Origin: Paraburkholderia aromaticivorans
GTDB taxonomy: Bacteria; Pseudomonadota; Gammaproteobacteria; Burkholderiales; Burkholderiaceae
NCBI RefSeq assembly: GCF_012689525.1
Contig: NZ_CP051516.1
Coordinates: 868,001 to 932,000, forward strand
Reading direction: 5' to 3'
DNA: 64,000 nt
Part shown: positions 57,239-64,000 of the stretch, in pieces
Position numbering within the stretch: position 1 is the first letter of the stretch
Layout: each line of letters starts with the position of its first letter
Program-made: the position numbers and the translations under genes
Notes under the pieces: model-generated
What the model saw: only the letters and a program-made list of their open reading frames with translations
Told to the model about the DNA's origin: nothing
Database searches by the model: none

Positions 57239-58291
57239 ATGAATCGCCACCCGAGTTCGATGCCCGCGACATTGCGCGTGATGAGCGCGAAACGCGCGGC
57301 CGCGATCTGGCTCGCGCTCGCCGTGATCGCGGTGGCGGTGCTGATGGCGTCGCTCGCGTTGGGCAGCGTATCGCTTGCGCCGATGCGCGTGCTGGCGGCG
57401 CTGGTGCCGTCGCATGCGCCATCTGTCGGCTCCGCCGATCTGACTGCGGAAATCGTTCGCACGCTGCGTTTGCCGCGCGCGGTGGCGGGCTTCGCCTGCG
57501 GCGCGTTGCTCGCATTGGCCGGCGCGTTGCTGCAAGTGCTGTTGCGCAATCCGCTTGCTGAGCCCTACGTATTGGGCGTATCGGGCGGCGCGGCGACCTT
57601 CGCGCTGGTCGCGATGATCGCCGGTTGCGCATGGTGGATCGTCGACGCGAGCGCGTTCGCCGGCGCGTTCGTGTCGATCCTGCTGGTGCTCGGCCTCGCG
57701 CGCCGAGAGTTGTGGCGCGGCGAACCGCAGGACACGTCGCCGCGTTTGCTGCTGACTGGCGCGGTGATCGCGGCGGGCTGGGGCGCGCTCATTACTTTGC
57801 TGCTCAACCTCGCGCCGGACAACCGCTTGCGCGGCATGCTGTTCTGGCTGACGGGCGACCTCAACGGCGGCGCGATGCCGTGGACGGCGCTCGCCGCGCT
57901 CGTCATCGTGCTGGTTGCGATCGTGCCCGCCGCGCCGCGTCTAAATGTGCTGCTGCGTGGCGACGCCGCCGCGCAAGCGCTAGGCGTCGCGGTGATGCCG
58001 CTGCGTTTGCGGGTGTATCTGGTGGCCTCGCTGGCGGCGGCCGCAGCCGTGACGACGGCGGGCACCATCGGCTTCGTCGGACTGGTCGTGCCGCACATGC
58101 TGCGGCTCGCGTTCGGCAACGATCAGCGCATGCTGCTGCCGGCCGCCGCGCTCGGCGGCGGCGTCGCGGTGATGGGCGCGGACCTGATCGCGCGCACCGT
58201 GATCGCGCCGGCGCAGTTGCCGGTCGGCGTGATCACGTCGATCATCGGCGTGCCGGTGTTTCTGTGGATGCTGTTGCACAGGCGCCGATGA
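57239..58291 (+). CDS. btuC: Vitamin B12 ABC transporter permease
   Basis: 350-residue FecCD-family permease with about ten helices: LRLPRAVAGFACGALLALAGALLQVLLRNPLAEPYVLGVSGGA and GTIGFVGLVVPHMLRLAFGNDQRMLLPAAALGG. Starts 27 bases after btuB. Its TGA overlaps the btuD ATG. Specificity for cobalamin is inferred from context. Confidence 0.92.
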   Translation: MNRHPSSMPATLRVMSAKRAAAIWLALAVIAVAVLMASLALGSVSLAPMRVLAALVPSHAPSVGSADLTAEIVRTLRLPRAVAGFACGALLALAGALLQVLLRNPLAEPYVLGVSGGAATFALVAMIAGCAWWIVDASAFAGAFVSILLVLGLARRELWRGEPQDTSPRLLLTGAVIAAGWGALITLLLNLAPDNRLRGMLFWLTGDLNGGAMPWTALAALVIVLVAIVPAAPRLNVLLRGDAAAQALGVAVMPLRLRVYLVASLAAAAAVTTAGTIGFVGLVVPHMLRLAFGNDQRMLLPAAALGGGVAVMGADLIARTVIAPAQLPVGVITSIIGVPVFLWMLLHRRR

Positions 58292-59130
58292 TGCAAACCC
58301 GTCACGCTCCCGGTGAATCCGTCCTCAGCGCGCAACGTTTGACCTTGCGTGTGGGCGCGCGCACTTTGCTCGACGCCTTCACGCATACCTTTTACGCCGG
58401 CGAGATCTGGTGCATCGCCGGCCCGAACGGCGCGGGCAAGACGACTTTGCTCTCCACGCTCGCGGGTTTGCTGCAACCGTCGGCGGGACATGTCGAACTC
58501 GATGGCATACGCCTCGCCAACTGGCCGCCATTGCCGCTTGCGCAGCGCCGCGCGCTGATGCCGCAAAGCGCGCCCGACGCATTCAGCGCGAGCGTACTCG
58601 ATATCGTGATGCTGAACCGCTTCCCGCATCTCACCGGGTGGGGCTGGGAGCGCGAAGCCGATCGCGAAGCGGCGCACGTGGCGCTGGATCTGTTGGGACT
58701 CGCCGCATTCGCCGCGCGCGATGTGCTGTCGCTTTCCGGCGGCGAGCGGCAACGCGTGGCGCTGGCGGCGGTGCTGTGCCAGGACGCGCCGTTGCTGTTG
58801 CTCGACGAACCGTTGTCGCATCTCGATCTGCATCATCAGATCGACTGCCTCGAAGCGTTGGCCGCGTGGACGCGCGAGCCTCGGCGTACAGTGATGTTTT
58901 CGTGCCACGACCTAAACCTCGCACGCCGTTTCGCGACGCATGCGCTGCTGCTCGACGGCGCGGGCGGCGCGTATGCCGGACCGGTGCACGACGTGTTGAC
59001 GCCCACGCTGGCGAGCCGTGCATTCGGCTATCCGTTGATTCTGATTCGCGACGGCGAACACGAGGCGCTGATTCCCGCGCCGCGCACGCGTCACGAATCG
59101 CCCGCCGGCCATGACGCGCCGGCAAGCTGA
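58288..59130 (+). CDS. btuD: Vitamin B12 ABC transporter ATPase
   Basis: 280 residues from the first of two adjacent ATGs. Walker A GPNGAGKTT, signature LSGGERQRVALAAVL, Walker B LLLLDEPLSHLDLHHQ and the switch His in MFSCHDLNLA. FepC/BtuD class. Powers BtuC; BtuF is encoded at the other end of the cluster. Confidence 0.93.
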   Translation: MMQTRHAPGESVLSAQRLTLRVGARTLLDAFTHTFYAGEIWCIAGPNGAGKTTLLSTLAGLLQPSAGHVELDGIRLANWPPLPLAQRRALMPQSAPDAFSASVLDIVMLNRFPHLTGWGWEREADREAAHVALDLLGLAAFAARDVLSLSGGERQRVALAAVLCQDAPLLLLDEPLSHLDLHHQIDCLEALAAWTREPRRTVMFSCHDLNLARRFATHALLLDGAGGAYAGPVHDVLTPTLASRAFGYPLILIRDGEHEALIPAPRTRHESPAGHDAPAS

Positions 59131-59165
59131 TCGCTTCATTCCAACACTCTCTTTCAGACACGCTC

Positions 59166-60227
59166 ATGACTTCATTGCCACGTTTGCCCGGACTGCCCGA
59201 AGTCGAACCGCTCGATCAAACGCTGCGTGCCGAGCTGCAGCACATCATCGATACCAAGACGAAGCCGCCCGGCAGTCTCGGCCGGCTCGAAACGCTCGCG
59301 CGTCAGATGGGCCTGATTCAGCGCACGACGCACCCCACCGTGACGCGCCCGGCGATGATCGTGTTCGCCGGCGACCACGGCGTTGCCGAGGAAGGCGTGA
59401 GCCCTTATCCGCAAGCGGTGACCGCGCAGATGGTCGCCAACTTCCTCGCGGGCGGCGCGGCGATCAATGCATTGAGCCGCGTCTCGGGCATCGAGCTCGA
59501 AGTCGTCAACGCGGGCATTGCGACGCCGTTGCCATCCACCGCAGGACTCGTCGACATTCCGATCGCGGCCGGCACCCGCAACTTCGCGCGCGAACCGGCC
59601 ATGAGCCGCGACCAGGCGCTCGCCGCGATGCAGGCGGGCGCGGCGCGCGTGCGGCATCACGCGGCGCTCGGCACCAATGTGATCGGCTTCGGCGAGATGG
59701 GGATTGCCAACACCTCGGCGGCCGCGTGTCTGATGAGCCGGTTGTGCGGCGTGCCGATCGACGAATGCGTCGGCCGCGGCACGGGTCTCGACAACGCGGG
59801 GCTTGCGAGGAAGCGCAACGTGCTGGCGTCGGCGCTCGCGCGTCACCCTGTGTCCAACGATCCGCTCGACGTGCTCGCCACCTTCGGCGGTTTCGAGATC
59901 GCGATGATGGCGGGCGCGTATCTCGCGGCCGCCGAGGCGCGCATGACGATTCTGGTCGACGGCTTCATCGGGACCTCGGCGTTGCTGATTGCCGACGCCT
60001 TCGCGCCGAGCGTGCGCGAGTACTGCGTGTTCGCGCATGCGTCGAACGAAGCGGGGCATCGGCGCATGCTGGATCATTTCGGCGCGCTGCCGTTGCTGTC
60101 GCTCGACATGCGTCTCGGCGAAGGCACCGGCGCGGCGCTCGCGGTGCCGCTGTTGCGCGCGGCAACGGCGTTCATCAACGAAATGGCGAGCTTCGAATCG
60201 GCCGGCGTCGCGAATCGCGATGCGTGA
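59166..60227 (+). CDS. cobT: Nicotinate-nucleotide--dimethylbenzimidazole phosphoribosyltransferase
   Basis: 353 residues. Activates the lower ligand of B12 to alpha-ribazole phosphate. Signature segments TKPPGSLGRLETLARQMG, IVFAGDHGVAEEGVSPYPQ, GEMGIANTSAAAC and the C-terminal MRLGEGTGAALAVPLLRAA with the catalytic Glu. Followed by cobS, its partner in nucleotide-loop assembly. Confidence 0.96.
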   Translation: MTSLPRLPGLPEVEPLDQTLRAELQHIIDTKTKPPGSLGRLETLARQMGLIQRTTHPTVTRPAMIVFAGDHGVAEEGVSPYPQAVTAQMVANFLAGGAAINALSRVSGIELEVVNAGIATPLPSTAGLVDIPIAAGTRNFAREPAMSRDQALAAMQAGAARVRHHAALGTNVIGFGEMGIANTSAAACLMSRLCGVPIDECVGRGTGLDNAGLARKRNVLASALARHPVSNDPLDVLATFGGFEIAMMAGAYLAAAEARMTILVDGFIGTSALLIADAFAPSVREYCVFAHASNEAGHRRMLDHFGALPLLSLDMRLGEGTGAALAVPLLRAATAFINEMASFESAGVANRDA

Positions 60228-60269
60228 TCCGCTCGATCCTTCAGACAGAAACGCACGCTCGGCACGCTC

Positions 60270-61046
60270 ATGAACCCGCTCGCGGAACTGCGCTATTTCT
60301 TCACGGCGCTCGGCTATTTCACGCGCGTGCCCGTGCCGCGTTGGGTCGGCTATGAGCCGCATTATCTGAACGCGGCGGCGCGTTATTTTCCGCTCGTCGG
60401 CGTATTGGTCGGCGGATTGAGCGCACTGGTCTATCTTGCCGCGCTGCGTGTATTCCCGGCGGGCGTGGCAGTGCTGTTGTCGATGGCCGCGTCGCTGCTC
60501 GTGACCGGCGCGTTTCACGAAGACGGTCTGGCTGATTGCATCGATGCGTTCGGTGGCGCCTATACGCGCGAAGATGTATTGCGAATCATGCATGACTCGC
60601 GCATCGGTGCTTTCGGCGCCATTGCGCTCGTCATAGCGCTTGCATTGAAGTGGCAAACGCTCGCCGCATTGCCGCCGATGCGCGCCGCAAGTCTGATGAT
60701 TGCCGCGCACGCGGCGAGCCGTACGTGTGCGATCAGCTACCTGGCCACGCTCGATTACGTGCGTGCCGAAGGCAAGGCCAAACCGGTGGCGCAGCGCCTG
60801 AGCGCCGGCGCGTTCATTTGCGCCGCGATCTTCGGCTTGCCGTGGCTGCTGTGGCCGAACTGGCTCGCTGTGCCGGACTGGCGCTTCGCGAGTTCGGTGC
60901 TCGTGGTTCTGATCGTACTTCGCGTGGCAGTGGGCCGTTATTTCGTCAGACGCATTGGCGGCTATACCGGCGACTGCCTCGGCTTCGCGCAGCAAGTTTT
61001 TGAATTGAGCATCTACCTGGTGGGGCTCGCATGGATATCGTCCTGA
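60270..61046 (+). CDS. cobS: Adenosylcobinamide-GDP ribazoletransferase (cobalamin synthase)
   Basis: 258-residue integral membrane enzyme joining adenosylcobinamide-GDP to alpha-ribazole. Motifs FTALGYFTRVPVP, ARYFPLVGVLVGG and the metal-binding FHEDGLADCIDAFGG are clear, with several hydrophobic helices. Overlaps the phosphatase gene by 16 bases. Confidence 0.95.
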   Translation: MNPLAELRYFFTALGYFTRVPVPRWVGYEPHYLNAAARYFPLVGVLVGGLSALVYLAALRVFPAGVAVLLSMAASLLVTGAFHEDGLADCIDAFGGAYTREDVLRIMHDSRIGAFGAIALVIALALKWQTLAALPPMRAASLMIAAHAASRTCAISYLATLDYVRAEGKAKPVAQRLSAGAFICAAIFGLPWLLWPNWLAVPDWRFASSVLVVLIVLRVAVGRYFVRRIGGYTGDCLGFAQQVFELSIYLVGLAWISS

Positions 61047-61621
61047 TTCGTCATCCCGCCGTCGCGCTCGATGCGGGCGTGTGTTACGGCCACAGCGACG
61101 TGGCGCTCGCCGAAGATGCCGAGGTGTCGTCGACGACACTCTCCCTGAAGCTCGCGACCTTGCAGGTGCCCGCGCCACGCGTGCTGATGTCGAGTCCGTT
61201 GAAGCGCTGCTCGGCGCTCGCCGCCGAGTTGGCCAACGACTTCGGCTGTGTCGTCAGTCACGACGACCGGCTGATGGAAATGAACTTCGGCGATTGGGAA
61301 GCGCAACGCTGGGACGCCATCGATCGCGAATTGCTCGACGACTGGGCGGCCAACTTCGAACACGCGCGTGCGCATGGCGGCGAAAGCGTCGCGCAGTTCG
61401 TCGCGCGGGTGCGTGCATGGCTCGACGCATTCGCCCTCACGCGCGAGTTGTCGCCGGCTTATGTGGTCACGCATGCGGGCGTGATGCGGGCGATTGCGTC
61501 GATCGTGCTGGATGTACCGCTGGAACGTTGTTTGCGATGGTCGCTCGATACGACCGGGATCGTCTGGTTGCGCAGAAACGATGAAACGCAGCAGTGGGTG
61601 TTGGTGCGGTGGAATGCGTGA
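61031..61621 (+). CDS. cobC: Alpha-ribazole phosphatase / histidine phosphatase
   Basis: 196-residue histidine phosphatase. The catalytic motif is LIRHP (Pro in place of the common Gly), with SSPLKRC and THAGVMRAI supplying the remaining active-site residues and MEMNFGDWE after. Removes phosphate from alpha-ribazole phosphate or cobalamin phosphate. It converges with btuF, leaving 29 bases between stops. Confidence 0.88.
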   Translation: MDIVLIRHPAVALDAGVCYGHSDVALAEDAEVSSTTLSLKLATLQVPAPRVLMSSPLKRCSALAAELANDFGCVVSHDDRLMEMNFGDWEAQRWDAIDRELLDDWAANFEHARAHGGESVAQFVARVRAWLDAFALTRELSPAYVVTHAGVMRAIASIVLDVPLERCLRWSLDTTGIVWLRRNDETQQWVLVRWNA

Positions 61622-61650
61622 GGTGTGGCGTGCGGCTCATCTTGCGCGGC

Positions 61651-62553
61651 TTATTGCGCGCCTGGCTTCCTGTGTGAGCGCGCCACTTCAAGGTCCTCGC
61701 ACATTTGCTTCGCGCCTTGCGCAATGCGAGGCGCCGGGCGGTTGATCAGATCGCCGTCGATAGCAAAGAGATTGTTGTTTGCCACAGCGGTCAGGCTCGG
61801 CCATGCGCGCCATGCACCGAGTTGCGGCAAGGTGGTGTCCGGTTTGGTCGCGCCCGGCGCCGCCGTGACGATCGCTTCCGGATTCGCGGCGAGCACGGCT
61901 TCGGTCGAAACCGTCGGCACCAGCGGCTCGAGTTTGGCGAATACGTTGCGGCCACCGCACAGCGCGATGACGTCGCTGACCATGTGCTCGCCGTTGAGCG
62001 TCATCAACGGTTGATCCCACACCTGATAGAACACGCTGACGGGCGGACGGCTCGCATACTGGTTGCGTAGCTTCGCGATGTCCTGACGGTAGGCGGCCGC
62101 AGCCGCATCCGCCGTCGATGACGTGCCGAGCAATTGTCCGAGCTTCGTCAGCGACACGGCCACGTCGTCGAGATGATGCGGCTCGCTGAAGAACAACGGA
62201 ATGTGCATCTCGCGCAGGCGATCGAGCTGACGCTGCGCATTGCCATGCCGCCACACCACGATCAGATCGGGCTTGAGCGCGACGATGCGCTCGAGATCGA
62301 GCGCCTTGTTATCGCCGACGCGCGGCAACTGTTTCGCCTCGGGCGGATAGTCGCTGTACGACACGGCGCCGACCACTTTCGCGCCGCCACCCGCGGCATA
62401 CAGCAATTCGGTGACGTGCGGCGCGAGGCTGATGACACGTTGCGCGGGGGCGGGCAACGTGACGATTGCGCCGGTATCGTCAATGACGGAGATGGCGGCA
62501 TGAGCGTGCAGGGCGTTGATGAAGAGTGCGGAGGCGAGGGCGAGTCGGTTCAT
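61651..62553 (-). CDS. btuF: Cobalamin-binding periplasmic protein
   Basis: 300 residues with a signal peptide (LALASALFINALHAHA) and a class III binding-protein fold: VISLAPHVTELLYAAGGGAKVVGAVSYSDYPPEAKQLPRVGD, LKPDLIVVWRHGN. Delivers corrinoid to BtuCD. Minus strand, downstream of the decarboxylase gene. Confidence 0.92.
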   Translation of the reverse strand: MNRLALASALFINALHAHAAISVIDDTGAIVTLPAPAQRVISLAPHVTELLYAAGGGAKVVGAVSYSDYPPEAKQLPRVGDNKALDLERIVALKPDLIVVWRHGNAQRQLDRLREMHIPLFFSEPHHLDDVAVSLTKLGQLLGTSSTADAAAAAYRQDIAKLRNQYASRPPVSVFYQVWDQPLMTLNGEHMVSDVIALCGGRNVFAKLEPLVPTVSTEAVLAANPEAIVTAAPGATKPDTTLPQLGAWRAWPSLTAVANNNLFAIDGDLINRPAPRIAQGAKQMCEDLEVARSHRKPGAQ

Positions 62554-62611
62554 CGGGCGAGGCTGCGGGGCGCGGAGTTATTGTGGGAGTGAGGGTTTCG
62601 TCTTCGTTGAA

Positions 62612-63673
62612 TCAGCCCGCTCGCGTGGGATCGATTTCTCGTACGGCTTCGCGCAAGCTCTCTTCGAAACGTGCCCATTCGGCTTCGCTCGCGGGCAAGC
62701 CGAATCGAACGCTCCCCGGCGATGTGAATAGACGCGTCCACACGCCACGTCGTGCGAGGGCTTCGTGCAAAGCGGCGGCGCGTGGGTCGTCGGTCCACGC
62801 GAAGAGCGGCGTGCTGCGTGTGTTGAAGCCTTGAGCATGCAACAGACCGACCAGCCGCGCGCTTTCGGCTTCGAGTCGTGTGCGCATATTCCGTTGCCAG
62901 GCCTCGTCGGCGAATGCGGCTTTGACGGCGTGGCGGCCTGGACCACTGACCGTCCACGCGCCGAGCGTGACGCGCAAACTGTGAAGCAAAGCAGGCACGC
63001 CGAGTACGAACCCCGCGCGCACGCCGGCGAGGCCGAAGAATTTCCCCGGCGAGCGCAACACGATCAAGCCTTCGCGATGCGTGCTCGCCGCGAGCGACGC
63101 CGACGGCATCGTATCGGCGAAGGCTTCATCGACCAGCAGCGTGCCGCCGCGCGCGCTCAACTGCGCCTGCCAGTGCAGCAGCCTGGCGGCGCTCAGATGC
63201 GCGGCGGTCGGATTGTTCGGATTCACGACGACCACATGCATGAGCGCTTCGGGCAATGTTTCCCAGGCGGCATCGAGCGGCATCACTTCATGGCCGCTGC
63301 GTTCGAATGCAGGCGCGTATTCGCTATATGTGAGTGGCGCGATGCCGACGCATGCGCGCGGCAGCAGCGCGGGAAGCGCGCGAATCGCCGCCTGGCTGCC
63401 CGCGACGGGCAGCACATGTGCCGCATCGGGCGCGCCGTAATAGCGCGCGGCGCAGGCGGCGAAATCGTCGCCGTCGTCGGGCAGGCGACGCCATGCATCG
63501 GCGGGGACCGGCGGGACCGGATAGCCGTGCGGATTGATACCCGTCGACAGATCGAGCCACTGCGCGTACGGAATGTCATACCGTCTGGCCGCTTCGTGCA
63601 GATTGCCGCCGTGCACGATCGCCTCTATCGCGGCGTGGGTTTCGTCCACGTGGCCGCTCACTGAATCAACCAT
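62612..63673 (-). CDS. Threonine-phosphate decarboxylase / CobC-type aminotransferase
   Basis: 353-residue fold-type I PLP enzyme (CobD of Salmonella, CobC of Pseudomonas). [15 protein letters not shown] start, [26 protein letters not shown], and the PLP Lys in [17 protein letters not shown]. Supplies the aminopropanol linker for cobinamide. Its first bases overlap the cbiB stop, and its symbol differs between naming schemes, so none is given. Confidence 0.9.
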   Translation of the reverse strand: MVDSVSGHVDETHAAIEAIVHGGNLHEAARRYDIPYAQWLDLSTGINPHGYPVPPVPADAWRRLPDDGDDFAACAARYYGAPDAAHVLPVAGSQAAIRALPALLPRACVGIAPLTYSEYAPAFERSGHEVMPLDAAWETLPEALMHVVVVNPNNPTAAHLSAARLLHWQAQLSARGGTLLVDEAFADTMPSASLAASTHREGLIVLRSPGKFFGLAGVRAGFVLGVPALLHSLRVTLGAWTVSGPGRHAVKAAFADEAWQRNMRTRLEAESARLVGLLHAQGFNTRSTPLFAWTDDPRAAALHEALARRGVWTRLFTSPGSVRFGLPASEAEWARFEESLREAVREIDPTRAG

Positions 63674-64000
63674 GAAACGGCACGCTCAACAACGCCAGCA
63701 CGATCAGCACCGCGAGCCACAGAATGACCGTGCGCTCGACCAGCATCAATGCGGCGGTCACATGGCTGGCTTTCGCGGTATGCCCGAAGCCGAGTGTCGG
63801 CCTGTGTTCCAGCGCGCCGTGATACACCGCCGGTCCGCCGATCAGCACGTTCAGACTGCCCGCGCCAGAAGCCATCACCGGCCCGGCGTTCGGGCTGTCC
63901 CACCGTGGCGCCTGCTCGCGCCAGCAGCGCCACGCGGTGCGCGTGTCGCCGAGGAGTGCATAGCTGGCGGCGGTCAGACGTGCGGGAATCCAGTTGAGCA
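63666..64000 (-). CDS. cbiB: Adenosylcobinamide-phosphate synthase CbiB, C-terminal part
   Basis: About 110 C-terminal residues, cut by the window end: [47 protein letters not shown] and a final hydrophobic helix ending PFHG. Integral membrane enzyme attaching aminopropanol phosphate to adenosylcobyric acid. The stop overlaps the start of the PLP enzyme gene by eight bases, so the two are coupled. Confidence 0.93.
   Translation of the reverse strand, partial: LNWIPARLTAASYALLGDTRTAWRCWREQAPRWDSPNAGPVMASGAGSLNVLIGGPAVYHGALEHRPTLGFGHTAKASHVTAALMLVERTVILWLAVLIVLALLSVPFHG

Noticed and set aside
55790..57535. Minus-strand open frame of 581 codons over btuB
   Set aside because: BtuB has a signal peptide, plug and barrel motifs and a riboswitch; the antisense frame has none.
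59172..61178. Minus-strand open frame of 668 codons over cobT and cobS
   Set aside because: Both plus-strand genes are unambiguous; the antisense product is Arg/Ala/His-rich with no motif.

Overview
The window is high-GC, densely packed proteobacterial chromosome. Its gene content and order point to a Burkholderiaceae member, most likely Paraburkholderia. The pointers are urtABCDE next to urease genes, cysI-DUF934-cysH-cysD-cysN-cobA, lptF/lptG opposite pepA-holC-DUF2486, EVE gene-6S RNA-zapA, and a B12 uptake/salvage cluster behind a cobalamin riboswitch. The genus is inferred from synteny and protein sequence, not from a search.

Region by region. (1) 1-10.3 kb, minus strand: nitrogen scavenging. 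urtABCDE and ureD form one unit; an amino-acid-type periplasmic binding protein and ureABC form a second. Each unit has a sigma-54 type promoter with an NtrC-like site upstream, and a dispersed repeat lies between them. (2) 10.6-17.4 kb: an omega-aminotransferase, then a tandemly duplicated pair of secreted proteins (DUF2844 plus DUF3443), a truncated TolC-like gene, a rhodanese and a Pcm-type methyltransferase. The DUF3443 proteins carry two Asp-[TS]-Gly motifs laid out as in pepsin. (3) 17.7-24.6 kb, plus strand: a LacI regulator with an 18-bp palindromic operator, a sugar/polyol ABC importer, a TIM-barrel isomerase and a Gfo/Idh/MocA dehydrogenase. (4) 24.6-29.9 kb: an accessory island. A 932-residue low-complexity protein with helix-turn-helix-like segments and a eukaryotic-type nuclear localisation motif lies between transposase remnants; a J-domain coiled-coil protein and a small protein follow.

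(5) 30.1-38.7 kb: assimilatory sulfate reduction. cysB and an orphan binding protein diverge from cysI, DUF934, cysH (APS-reductase type), cysD, cysN and cobA. (6) 38.7-42.1 kb: two inverted copies of the dispersed repeat, one split by an intact IS3-family element, plus a 150-residue hypothetical gene preceded by a nested dyad that may be a structured RNA. (7) 42.1-54.8 kb: core genes cbiX/sirB, lptG, lptF, pepA, holC, DUF2486, a cytochrome c, ilvD, a LysR regulator, lgt, a SIMPL-domain protein, an EVE-domain protein, 6S RNA, zapA and a ZapB-like coiled coil. (8) 55-64 kb: cobalamin riboswitch, btuB, btuC, btuD, cobT, cobS and cobC on the plus strand, converging with cbiB (cut by the window end), cobD-type decarboxylase and btuF on the minus strand.

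The parts fit together: urea import feeds urease; sulfate reduction needs siroheme, made with CobA and a CbiX/SirB chelatase; corrinoid import by BtuB/F/C/D feeds lower-ligand and nucleotide-loop assembly. The least explained items are the effector-like island protein, the pepsin-like DUF3443 pair, the dispersed repeat family and the structured dyad near 41.5 kb. Coordinates and motifs were read by eye; no database search or folding was run.
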